Source: Holothuria scabra (taxonomy: Eukaryota; Echinodermata; Holothuroidea; Aspidochirotida; Holothuriidae). Taken from it: a stretch of 64,000 nucleotides of DNA. The notes beneath the pieces are model-generated. The model was given only the letters and a program-made list of their open reading frames with translations, did no database searches and was not told the DNA's origin. Each line of letters opens with the position of its first letter. Positions within the stretch are counted from its first letter, which is position 1. Where the stretch lies: contig CM074189.1 of assembly GCA_037179385.1 (NCBI GenBank), positions 26,039,648-26,103,647 on the forward strand, given 5' to 3'. The position numbers and the translations under genes were made by a program. Below are positions 13,501-22,039 of this stretch, piece by piece.

Positions 13501-16500
13501 ATTGAATCTAGCCAGGAGTCACAATGTAATAAAATATATTAGCATATTTTAAATTCTGTTTTGTAGTTTTTCCCCAAAAATATACAAGGCCATTTCATCC
13601 AATGGTAGTGGTTCATTTTATCTGGTAATTTTTTATCAAAATAGCACTGCTGAGATCCTTTTTCTAAGCCTGGAAAATGTGATTTCCGGCTGCCTGAGAG
13701 AATCAATTTTGCAAACTTTTCTGTATACTCTGTGCCAACCAATGGAGGCGCTCTACTTAGATAGTCTTCCAAGGAGAATTTTAGTTTCAAGTCAAACTCT
13801 CTCATGAAAACTTTAAATAGTTACTGTAATAGATTCCTTTGATAAGCCTGGAAAAGCCATTTAAGGCTGTGTGAGGGGTACAAATATTCAAAATATTCTT
13901 TTGGGCAGAGCTACATTTTTCTGGCAAAAAATCTGCTTCCCCCCCCCCCCCAGACTGAAATGCTCCCTATGGTGTTTGGTACAATAATTTGTCATTGGTG
14001 TCTTATTGGCGGTATATAAAATGATTAATGTAAAATGTAGGAAAAAGTTCAAATGTACATAAATGAAAGTCACTATTTCTCTATTTTAATACAGGCTGCA
14101 TGATGTATTTCGAAACACCTCACCTGATACGTGGAATGTTCAAGAGCTTGCATGTGATGGTATTGTCATTGATATGGACTACAGTATAAAGAGGTATTAT
14201 TGATCATGCTATTACCCATTACCATATGATCACAAACTTTTGCTAACATATTTTTGTAGACCTTTTCCAAATAGTAATTACAAAGGTTTGATATATTTTG
14301 TTGTGCATGGTATTTATCATTGTGAAATACCTTTTGACAAAAAATGATGTGTGCTGAAACTGCATTCTGTTGAGGAGTTTGATAAAATGGTCTGAACATG
14401 GGGATAATGAGGTAACCCTTGCCTCAACTACCTCCATTTGCAAGGTCAATATATATTTGTCCAGTGCCTTTGTCATGCTATTTCCCCTGTGGGTTGAGTG
14501 TTGTAGCAAATGCCCATTACATTGCCCGCTTTTCATAAGAGGCACCTAGAGATGAGGACTTGAACATATTTGCACCTTTAATATCTGAAACTAAACTTGA
14601 GTGGTTTTTGAAAGGTTATTTGAAATTTTGAAATCATCATATCTAGCTGACACTAAGATACATTTGTGTTGGTTGGTTAGAAAACATCTACTGTACAGTA
14701 CCTTACTAACACACCTGGAACTGCGTGTTTGGTCTAGTGGTAGAGCATCTGCCTCTCACGGGAAAGGCCCGGATTGGATTCGATTCCCAGGTTGAGTCAT
14801 ACCAAAGACTCTAGAAATAGAACCAATCTGCCATTGTGCCTGATGCTCCGCATAAGCAAAGTAGTAGGTAAAACAAGCCAGTGAGCCACAACTGGAAAAA
14901 AGGCTGTGGCCAGCTCGACTTGAACCAGTAGGTTGGAAACTGGGCCGTAAAGCTGCATCTAACTAACTAACTAATTTACATACCAAAATTCCATCCCCCA
15001 ATTCTTTGTAATTGCCATACATCTTTGGACATGGATTACAGTGTGAAGAGGTTGAATTGATAACAGACACGTATACATTGTCATTTACTGTCGTGATTCT
15101 CTTGTCACTGATCATGATGTAGACAACATTGTCATTAGCATTAGAAAATTACCCATTATACTTATCAGTTAGGTACCACAACAGTATACTATTGCCGTTA
15201 GCATGAACAACTGCATAAACAGTTAAAGTAACCTTCACTCTAGGTATTCAACCATTCTTAAAATATTATAACAGTACTATTATATTTACTTACCATTTCA
15301 GTTGTTCAAAATTTTATACATTTGTCGCATTTTTTGTTTCTTCAATGAATTCGTATTTTCAAGTGTCAGGGATAAACTTTATGACTTCTGTGCTGAAAAG
15401 TTGTTGTTTATTGTGTAATAAACCTGTATGAAGGTTTGATATAGTGACAGATTAAAAGCTACCCTTGTACTTAGTTTGCAGTTGGCTGACCTACAGTAGT
15501 ATTCGGTACAAAAATTATGCAGAAGATGTCACATGATTACACAAACCAATATTTTCTGCTTTTTGCAACAGATTCAAGGGTATAAACAACCAGACATGGT
15601 GGTGCCTGTTGGATATAGATTTTGTGTCAAAAAATTTTGTGTAATGCTCATACTTGACATACATATATATGCCTTTACATTGATTACGAAAGACTCTAAA
15701 AATGGAACCTACTGCCATTGTGCGTGATGTTCCACATAGGTAGTAGAGTAGGGAAAACAAACCGGAGAGCCACAACTGGTAAAAAGGCTGTGGACGGCTC
15801 AACTTGAACCAATAGGTTGGAAACTGGGCCGTACAGCTGTATCTAACTAACTAACTAACTTGACATTACTTCCATTCCATTAAGAGTTGATAATAGTGTA
15901 TTGCAGTTTACTGACAAAGCAGTATGATAAAATTCTGTGGAAGTGCATTTAAACAGAGCAATTTTAAACTTTTTCTGATGAACAAGTTGAAATTGTATGT
16001 AAAACCCCAATGTATCATGCTTGCATTTTTATTATTTCAAGTGTTCAATGTTTCAGGCATTTTAAATGCAGCTCAGGCTCAGAATTTAAGCATAGATTGT
16101 GAGTTTTTTTAGTCCATTGAATACTGTATGCTGCCCAAATAGAGCTATTTTATTATTTTTTTTCTTATACGATGCTACATGCATATACTTATACCCCGTT
16201 CTGTTGTACCTATAAGTGACTATAGTCACATTCACAGTGATTTATGCATTTATAACATGTTTTTTGCTTTAACCAGGAAGGAGTTTGCCTATGCTTCAAG
16301 TGATAGAATGATTTACATCCGTCATTTTAGTAAGAATGGTAATGAAATGACTCTTTGTAATACACTGCAAGGACATGAAGGGGAGATCACTCAAGTTAGG
16401 TGGAATGAAGTCAGCAGTGCTTGGATAACGTCATCTGAAGATGGCATCATCAGAATGTGGGTGAGTTGTTTAAAGTATTGTAGTCTGGTGATGCTGGGAC

Positions 16501-19500
16501 AGTATAGGTGAACCACAATGTCGCCATAGTGTGGGTGGGCTGTGGTGTTGGTGCAGCATTATTGGTGAGTCTGGTAAAGTTGGTGCAAGGTGAGTCAAAT
16601 TTTCACCATACTGTGGGTGCAGTATGATGGAGAGGTGCGGGTGCAAAGACTATTTGAGTCAACCCAGTATGAGTATATCCTGAAGTATCATAGTGTCTCT
16701 GTGTATGTATGTGTGTGTGCATGCATGTATGTGTGTGGGTGCGTGTGCGTATATGTGTTTGTATTAATAAAATTACTCCTGATTGGCACTGAGCCTGACT
16801 GGTATATGAAGGTGTCATAATCCACTGTTTACATTTGTTGAGGTCAAAATTCATACATATTCAGTCATGAAAAGTACCCTGTGCAAAAACTTACAAAAAA
16901 TACCAAAAGTTATCCTGAATTCTTTTTTTGTTACTTAGCAGATTTGTGTGTCCTTTCAGGGGGTGCAGGTTTTTGTTATTAATGCAAAATTCTGCCGTTA
17001 ACCTGTCATGGCATTTGGAGTATTTTGATTTGGTCAAAAATGTTTAATGAGCCTACAAGCCTAACCTTCTTAACCTATTCTTACCTTGCCTGTAACTACT
17101 ACTGATGGCAGTTTGCCACCTTCCGCCAGAAACTATATTCCTACTTTCCCTTGTTTCATCACCAGTGGAATATTCTATATGTTTGTTTACTTAGCTGTGT
17201 TTTTAACATATTTTTTCCTCACATTTTTTATGTCAGAAGCTTCCATTTTTGCTGTATAGGCACTGAGGTACTTTTCCTTTCATTTTCTATGGAAATCGAG
17301 TATGCCTTTTTTGTTACTTGTAGGTGAGATTTTGTTGGGTTTTTTTTTTTTAAGTCCTTAATTTCTTAAATGCTTTCAGGCCGTTTTTGGTGATAAGGCT
17401 TCGTAGTCTAACACTGGGTCTAGTGTGTTTCCATTGTGTTGGTTCCTTTCAGCCTCGTTATGGGGCTATGTTAACCTCCAATGGGAGGTGGCATAGCACC
17501 GCCAGCGGTAAGTGGGGAGGTAGGTAGTGTTACTAGGTTCGCCAAAAAAGTAGACTTTGGGCAATTTTGAATGTAATTACTATCTCTCTGTATTAACTTG
17601 ATCTGCTGTACTGTTTTATCAGTTGGTCCTTGCTTTAGTTTTGATTTTCTGTCAAATTTCTTTATTTTCATTTTTAGAGTGAGGATGGTCTCCAGTGCAA
17701 CTTAATTGTCCACACTCATGGACCAGTATGGGCTCTTTCAATTGATCTCAACAATGGCTTTATTATTGCTGGTGTGCAAAATGTCATCAAGTAAGTCATT
17801 TGAGTTCATTGGGGGAGGAGAGTAACTTCAAAGAATAAATTTGACTCACGCAAGGACTGTCTCTATGCATATGAAGGCTAGCGTACTTTCAATTCTCACA
17901 AAGCCAGAAGTGGTCTTCATTCTTTAAAAAGTTTGCAAGGGGAAGGGGGTTACCCAGAGGTAGGAAAAGGGAACATGATATTTCTCCTAAATCTGCATAG
18001 TGAAAATAAGTAAGTCATTTTGCCTAGGGCCTTAGTGGGATACCTGACTGAACATCTGGTACTTAAACCTGAATTGAGCAAAACATAGTGGTGTAGCCAT
18101 GGGGGTGGTTTTGGGGGTTGAAACTCCCCCCATGACCCAACCTTAAAATGCAAAAAAGCCCCTAAATAGCGTTTTATTTTTTCTCTCCCCTTACTTTTCC
18201 CTCATGTTGTGATCCAAACCACCCCCCCCCCTCCCCCATGACACAATCCTGGCTACACTACTGGCAAAAGGGGTACCCTTCTGTTAAGAAAATAGCTGAA
18301 CAGGTGTATGTAACAAACCTAGGAGGATCCTTAATTCCCCATCTTGCACACATCAAAACACAATACTGAGACAACTTGTCTTTTTATGTGAGTTGGTTGG
18401 GACTGGTTAGTGTCCACTATTCTGAATATTTACACAAATGAAATTGTGAAGAGTCAGTTGTGTGAAACCTTAAAATGAAAGATGCACTTTTTGCAATACT
18501 TTGACTGGAGTCTACAGTACCACACTTAAGGGCCTATGAAATAAAGTTTGGAAACACTCAACAATTTGCATTTTAGAAGAAACGTAAAAGCTTAGTTTGA
18601 GATGAGACCAGCCAAAGAAAAAAGACTGATCTTCTAAGCAAGTCATTTTTCTGTCTGTTTCAGGATCTACTTAAGCGATTCCTAGTAGTATTCATGAGAT
18701 AAAATTGTGCAAAATTGCATGATATCAACTCAAGGTTCAAATATTGAACATTTTGTCTCACTTTAGTGTGTACGTACATTCTTATAACCTATCAAGTTGT
18801 GAAGTCTATTGCACTAAATGGAAACAAGGTTTGGGTCTTCTCTGTTTGCTCTTGGTCTAAACCCTGTTGGGTCTGGTCTTGGTCTAAACCCTGTTGGGTC
18901 TGGTCTTGGTCTAAACCTTGTTGGGTCTGGTCTTGGTCTAAATCCTGTTGGGTCTGGTCTTGGTCTAAACCTTGTTGGGTCTGGTCTTGGTCTAAACCCT
19001 GTTGGGTCTGGTCTTGGTCTAAACCTTGTTGGGTCTGGTCTTGGTCTAAACCCTATTGGGTCTGGTCTTGGCCTCAGAAACTTTGATGTTGATTTCATTT
19101 AATTTAAATCCACTAGTTACAAGACCCACAAGTAAACGCACATTGAGTCCAATTGCAATGGAATCTGATTAAATCCCATTTATTTCAGTAAGAACCAATA
19201 TTTTTTGAGCATTATTTGTAGGAAAGCTTCGGTAACCTTCTGAATATCCCATAGATATCAACAAACTGCAGTACATTCTCTTTGGTCTTCCACTTTTCCA
19301 TTAAAAGTTCCCATATGTTTCAATTCCTCATATATTCCCCTACAAAGTTTTGTCATTTATGAGATCTGTGTGAATTTTCTCCTTTTCTTTCTTTAAGAAA
19401 GGTAAATTGATTATTTCACCTGTGTATTGGTTGCTCAGTGTTTAAGACTTAAAAAAAATGTTTTCTTCTTAATGTTAGTCCATATCTGAGATTAAAACTG

Positions 19501-21445
19501 AACTAAAGAATTGACAACTGAAAATAAAGCTATAAATGATAAGGTATAAAGGATAAGGTATATGGTGAAGACCCTGCACCTCTAGACTATGAATGTTCTC
19601 CTAATGGATCAGTTTTTAATTTTATTGTCTGTCGTATTTCTCTGATATATTAGAGTATACAACCCGGAGTCAGGAAAACTGGTGCAAACAAACATTGGAC
19701 ACTCAGATTCCATCAGAAGCATTGTGCATATCCCAGAGAGGAACCAGGTAGGAAGGTTTAGTTTCTACGTTACTTCACTCCAACTATTGATCTCCCCCAA
19801 AATCATATTTATGCTTTAGAATGATACACTGGAATCATTCATTATCTGTCATTTTCTAGGAAGTGTGCCTTAGTATCAAGTCCAGTGTTGGGTCATCAAA
19901 GTGTACTTTTGACAAGGTCAAAGGTTTTTCAAGGAACCAAACACTTGAATCAAGACCAGAGTATTCAGGGGATGATGCATGGTAGATCAGTTGTATTTTT
20001 GTGCTCATGTGAAATGTCATTTGAGGTCACAAATTAAGGGTCAGATGCATTTCTTTTCCATTGTAATTTGGTGTCCATATGATATTGCTATAGGAAACGG
20101 TTATTGATGGACCTGACAAAGTGGGATATGAATAGCACTACATATTTGTCAGCAGAATTAATTTCAATATTGTGCTCAGAATCAGAAAAGAAGTTTTCTC
20201 AAGCTGGATAATTTTGATTTGCCACTGCTGTTGCAATCAACATCTGCAGTATTGAAGTTGCTATGTACAATCGATACAGCTCATTGGTTCTGATTCTTCA
20301 ACTCTGTAATACTACAACGCCTTAAGTATGTGTCAGGGAAATGGTGGGAGAGCTATGACATCATTGATGCTCTTGTTAGCTTATCCAATTCTTTAGCAGT
20401 ATCAGTCCAATTGTCTAGCTTATCCAATCTTCCAGTCCATTACAATGAAATGCATTTCATAAGCTGCAGACTTCTCCCACATTTGTGGAGTCCACAATTC
20501 TTTAGAACATGAGACAATTGTCCACCTTTATGTCACTACACTCCAACCTCCCCATTTTCCTTTTATGTTTGGTATATTGGGTTAGGTCAGATGGAGGTTT
20601 ATGGTCCAGTTTCCAACCAAATTGCTTCCATTCTCGTCGACCACTGCCTTTTTTCCACAGCCTTTTTATGTGTGGCTCAATGGCTTATTTTTCCTACTCC
20701 ATTGCTTATGCTGAGCACCAAGCACAATAGCAGTAGGTTTCCTTTTTTAAGTCTTGCTAAGACCCCTGGCCAGGGGCCCATTCCACAAAGAGTTACACAC
20801 AATCTTAAGTTTGATTCCCCATACTTAAGTCAACAGTAAATCAAACTTAAGATCGAGCGTAACTCTTTGTGGAACGGGCCCCAGGACTTGAACTCCTAAC
20901 CTTCTGACTGCAAGTCTGGTGTTATTATCGGTCAAGTCATGTAGGTCTGTGTTCATGTGAAGCATGGTTACCGGATTTTATGATGATATGAAAAACTGGT
21001 TGCCAACAACAGAAATACAGTTTAACTTCATGCTAAAGTGAATGTATAAAATATATTGCAAATGTGAAATGTTTACAGCCTTGAAGGTTGGGAACAGGTT
21101 GTAGAGAATTTACTTATAGTATATTAATAATTTGTTTGTCTGCATAGAAGATAATTGCAATCATTGTGTATTTGAAGATTAATTTTGTTCCTTGCTACTC
21201 CTGAGCATTGACAATTCAGGTTGAGTGAAAATGTATAATATTTTTCTGCACAGTATATGTGCCCATTATTTGTATATTTTTTGCATTATGTATAGTATGT
21301 ATCCGGATCCTGGGATGGAACTCTACGTGTATGGAATGCCTATAGTCCAATTAAACGAAAGAAGAAACAAAATAAATCAGAATTACAACAGAGAGGAGAT
21401 ATAACAGCAACCTATATAGTTGAAGAAGAAGATGATATTATGTGA
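1870..21445 (+). CDS. WD40-repeat protein, 11 exons, 5' partial
   Basis: Eleven exons join in one frame: 1870-1960, 2298-2457, 3418-3520, 5838-5992, 8911-9033, 10878-10930, 14095-14193, 16277-16460, 17678-17790, 19654-19747 and 21296-21445 (TGA at 21443). They give about 440 residues. Every junction has AG/GT borders and compatible phase. The product contains at least six WD40 blades, seen as SEDGNIYVW, LQGHSGCVTCLTL with SGWDRRICIWDL, ASSDRMIYIRHF, LQGHEGEITQVRW with SSEDGIIRMW, HTHGPVWALSID with AGVQNVIKVY, and GHSDSIRSIV with SGSWDGTLRVW. It ends in a lysine-rich then acidic tail (EEEDDIM). WD40 proteins are beta-propeller scaffolds; the partner of this one is unknown. The first exon here needs one base from an upstream exon, so the start codon lies outside the window. 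I cannot name the orthologue. Confidence 0.92.
2298..2457 (+). CDS. WD40 gene, linker exon
   Basis: Acceptor TTTCTTTCAG, donor GTGAGT; enters phase 2, leaves phase 0. It encodes a charged, lysine/asparagine-rich linker (TKLSQLKTHAKQSRKPPQNK, then FLRNPNAPNADQYREDRGDL) that reads as a flexible region between domains. Confidence 0.87.
2484..2714. mobile_element. MITE with about 28-bp terminal inverted repeats
   Basis: The left end AATCTTGGACAGAACTTGTT and the right end, read in reverse (AATCTTGGACAAAACTGTTG), match almost base for base for about 28 positions and run on into GGAACACCTT. The 231-bp body has no coding frame. It lies in the WD40 intron directly after the 2457 donor. Non-autonomous DNA transposon; superfamily not assigned. 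Confidence 0.75.
2742..2877. repeat. 68-bp direct duplication, two copies
   Basis: 2742-2809 and 2810-2877 are near-identical 68-base units, each containing ACTCTTA(A/G)CATAAATGTAG and ending GCACTCACT. It is a simple tandem duplication in an intron. Confidence 0.9.
3418..3520 (+). CDS. WD40 gene, exon beginning a blade
   Basis: Acceptor TTTTTCAGCAG, donor GTAAGT. It encodes ALLKALFVENLDLLLLGSED and completes the blade motif GNIYVW across the next junction. The acceptor is a NAGNAG tandem site (3415-3420), so use of the second AG would drop one Gln without shifting frame. Confidence 0.9.
4370..4960 (+). repeat. AGGTCA-rich interspersed repeat with (TG)n
   Basis: A CA/TG microsatellite (about 4460-4514) is followed by a segment with many AGGTCA hexamers, including two perfect AGGTCAAAGGTCA direct repeats (4622-4634 and 4874-4886). 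The segment resembles parts of 7560-8325 and 19900-20380, so this appears to be a dispersed repeat family in the WD40 introns. Confidence 0.65.
5838..5992 (+). CDS. WD40 gene, exon 4
   Basis: Acceptor TTGTCATAG, donor GTAATC. It completes GNIYVWGFDDNAVN and continues through KPVGLPDLVKKYGMLLGDN into an acidic linker (SSMFEENITLDSQ). Phase 0 at the 3' end. Confidence 0.9.
6209..6679. repeat. 47-bp tandem array, about 10 copies
   Basis: The unit begins TGGTAAAGTTACAACACATA and continues TCAATGGCTTGTAAGTAAAG. About ten copies run in the same direction with few substitutions; the last is degraded. The similarity between units implies recent expansion. It is intronic, with no spacers, so it is not a CRISPR array. 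Confidence 0.95.
6790..7135. repeat. probable old interspersed repeat
   Basis: The segment reads like a broken translation (PQIASACSPHMDLYLVTTRL, then LYTRSKILEFI) with stops, the look of a decayed mobile-element 3' region. No domain is recognised and no second copy was seen in the window. Confidence 0.35.
7560..8325 (+). repeat. interspersed repeat, copy sharing similarity with 19900-20380
   Basis: This region and 19900-20380 share blocks in the same order: GGTGCATGGTGGATCAGTTG against GATGCATGGTAGATCAGTTG, then TGCTCATGTRAAATG, GGGTCAGATG, AAATGGGATATAAATAG against AAGTGGGATATGAATAG, and a 3' end GTGTCAGGRMAATGG ... CATGCTCTTGT / GATGCTCTTGT. Both lie in WD40 introns on the plus strand. 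Confidence 0.75.
8911..9033 (+). CDS. WD40 gene, exon 5
   Basis: Acceptor TTTTATTTAG, donor GTAAGT; exactly 41 codons. It encodes the start of a classical blade, TVLQGHSGCVTCLTLVG, with the GH dipeptide of the WD40 signature. Confidence 0.93.
10878..10930 (+). CDS. WD40 gene, exon 6
   Basis: A 53-nt exon after CTTCTTTGCAG, donor GTAATC. It encodes LSSGWDRRICIWDLENQR, the WD dipeptide half of the blade begun in the previous exon. Confidence 0.93.
11068..11170 (+). repeat. SINE tail fragment, family 1
   Basis: Matches the tail of the full-length copy at 14722-14973: AAGCCAGTAAGCCACAACTG, then GGTTGGAAACTGG and an end in GAACTAACT. The tRNA-like head is missing. Confidence 0.8.
11863..13124. 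mobile_element. hAT-like non-autonomous element with 8-bp target duplication
   Basis: The left end TTGTGTTTGCACAGG and the right end, reversed (TAGTGTTTGCACGGG), are terminal inverted repeats. They are directly flanked by identical 8-mers, ATCATAGT at 11855-11862 and again at 13125-13132. Eight-base target duplications are typical of hAT transposons. The 1.26-kb interior has no transposase; its longest ORF (12186-12449) resembles nothing known. A shorter relative sits at 43049-43487. Confidence 0.85.
13640..13810 (-). repeat. copy of the CTATCTAAGCGGAGCGCC repeat
   Basis: Minus-strand copy of an element also seen at 28461, 29733, 37914 and 62001. The core reads CCAACCAATGGAGGCGCTCT then TTAGATAGTC. 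The flank aligns with the 62040-62160 flank (reverse-read blocks like CTCAGGCAGCCGGAAATC and CAGCAGTGCTATTTTGA). Confidence 0.7.
14095..14193 (+). CDS. WD40 gene, exon 7
   Basis: Acceptor TTTAATACAG, donor GTATTA. It encodes LHDVFRNTSPDTWNVQELAC and then GIVIDMDYSIK, a blade-like strand pattern that runs into FAYASSDRMIYI in the next exon. Confidence 0.9.
14722..14973 (+). mobile_element. tRNA-derived SINE, family 1, full-length copy
   Basis: The head carries an A box (TGGTCTAGTGGTAGAGCA) and a B box (GGATTCGATTCCC) about 30 bases apart, like a tRNA-Glu or tRNA-Gly gene. The tail follows (CATTGTGCCTGATGCTCCGC, GAGCCACAACTGG, GGTTGGAAACTGGGCCGTA) and ends in (CTAA)n. Pol III transcription and LINE-driven retroposition are the usual biology of such elements. 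Six further partial copies lie in the window. Confidence 0.88.
15689..15860 (+). repeat. SINE tail fragment, family 1
   Basis: Tail copy with GACTCTAAAAATGGAACC, GAGCCACAACTGG, GGTTGGAAACTGGGCCGTA and a CTAACTAACTAAC end. No head. It is in the same orientation as the copy 700 bases upstream. Confidence 0.85.
16277..16460 (+). CDS. WD40 gene, exon 8
   Basis: Acceptor TTTAACCAG, donor GTGAGT. At 184 nt it is the longest exon here. It encodes EFAYASSDRMIYIRHF, then a full blade LQGHEGEITQVRW ... WITSSEDGIIRMW. Confidence 0.95.
16695..16765. repeat. degenerate (TG)n microsatellite
   Basis: Interrupted TGTGTGTG/CATG run, just after WD40 exon 8. It gives spurious Val/Cys- and Thr/His-rich reading frames on both strands. 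Confidence 0.85.
17678..17790 (+). CDS. WD40 gene, exon 9
   Basis: Acceptor TTCATTTTTAG, donor GTAAGT. It encodes a blade with the degenerate GH position HTHGPVWALSIDLNNGFIIA and the end GVQNVIKVY. Confidence 0.94.
18085..18262. repeat. interspersed repeat, inverse copy at 56445-56620
   Basis: Starts GTGGTGTAGCCATGGGG and ends CATGACACAATCCTGGCTAC. The 56445-56620 region carries the reverse (GTAGCCAGGATTGTGTCATG) with matching interior order. C-rich runs mark both copies. Confidence 0.7.
18851..19072. repeat. 27-bp minisatellite, about 8 copies
   Basis: The unit is GGTCTAAACCCTGTTGGGTC plus TGGTCTT. Because 27 is a multiple of 3 and no stop occurs in several frames, it is open on both strands (GLNPVGSGL, WSKPCWVWS and RPRPDPTGF repeats). 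It lies deep inside a WD40 intron between exons 9 and 10, with no donor or acceptor evidence for its use, so it is best read as non-coding. Confidence 0.92.
19654..19747 (+). CDS. WD40 gene, exon 10
   Basis: Acceptor ATATATTAG, donor GTAGGA. It encodes VYNPESGKLVQTNIGHSDSI and RSIVHIPERNQ, the first half of the last blade. Confidence 0.93.
19900..20380 (+). repeat. interspersed repeat, second copy of the 7560-8325 type
   Basis: Shares ordered blocks with 7560-8325, including GATGCATGGTAGATCAGTTG and GTGGGATATGAATAG. Contains AGGTCA half-sites. Confidence 0.72.
20595..20765 (-). repeat. SINE tail fragment, family 1, reversed
   Basis: Reverse copy: CCAGTTTCCAACCAAATTGC, then GTGTGGCTCAATGGCTT, then GCTGAGCACCAAGCACAAT. 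This is the complement order of the 14722-14973 tail. Confidence 0.82.
20773..20882. mobile_element. 110-bp hairpin MITE
   Basis: The left arm GGGGCCCATTCCACAAAGAG and the right arm CTCTTTGTGGAACGGGCCCC are near-perfect complements. The pairing resumes inside (ATCTTAAGTTTGAT with ATCAAACTTAAGAT) around a short loop. It forms an almost continuous hairpin, typical of a foldback MITE. Confidence 0.88.
21296..21445 (+). CDS. WD40 gene, terminal exon
   Basis: Acceptor TTATGTATAG. It encodes YVSGSWDGTLRVWNAYSP, closing the last blade, then a basic patch (IKRKKKQNK) and an acidic C-terminus. Stop TGA at 21443-21445. The basic stretch could be a nuclear localisation signal; this is inference. Confidence 0.94.
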   Translation, partial: YVSGSWDGTLRVWNAYSPIKRKKKQNKSELQQRGDITATYIVEEEDDIM

Positions 21446-22025
21446 ACTTGTAAATTAGACTTGGAGAAGCATACAGCAGCATCTGGAGAGTTTTTATCTC
21501 TTGTCAGTCTCACCTGAAAATTCCCTTTGGAACCCTTTGGGGTATAACTCTTTGAACCCAAAGGGTTTCAAATGGTACCCTTTGGAAAAAACCCATTGCA
21601 TTCAAAGGGTTCCCTTTGGTTGTCGATGGAAAGTGGACATATTTTAAAGGTAACAATAAAATTGCCCTTTCCATAAAACTAAACCCTTTTGAAAACCCTT
21701 CGGAACCATTTAGAAACCGTTAAAACCCTTTGGTTAATGGAATATGGACAAAGGGTCTCAAAATGAATTTTCTGCTTGAGTGATATAAGTCACATCAAAA
21801 GGGTGCCTTGTTGTGCTGTAAATGTATTGTACTTCCTGAATACAAAATACATACAGCTTTGTATGATTCATTGGTGTTAGAAATATAGCACTTTGTCACT
21901 TTGGTCCTTTACTCTTCCTTATTAAATCTTTCTTTTATTGCTGCTGATCCTGTATGTTTGTTTTGGTTTTCTGGGAAATATGACACTGCTCTGTAGTAGA
22001 ATAAAGCAGCTGTCTCCTATTTTAT
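21446..22025 (+). other. WD40 gene 3' UTR with AATAAA signal
   Basis: The first plausible polyadenylation signal after the stop codon is AATAAA at 22000-22005. A second, AATAAATAAA, lies near 22550. Which is used cannot be told. The UTR holds a foldback element. Confidence 0.55.
21515..21775. repeat. foldback element built from AACCCTTTGG / CCAAAGGGTT
   Basis: About a dozen copies of the decamer AACCCTTTGG and its complement alternate over 260 bases, for example TTTGAACCCAAAGGGTTTCA. The whole can fold into several competing hairpins. It lies 70 bases after the WD40 stop codon, so it would be transcribed in the 3' UTR. Confidence 0.8.
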
Positions 22026-22039
22026 TTTATTTGTTGTCA

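Noticed and set aside
18766..19102. Three long ORFs over the 27-bp array
   Set aside because: Openness is explained by a unit length divisible by three without stops. There is no exon evidence.
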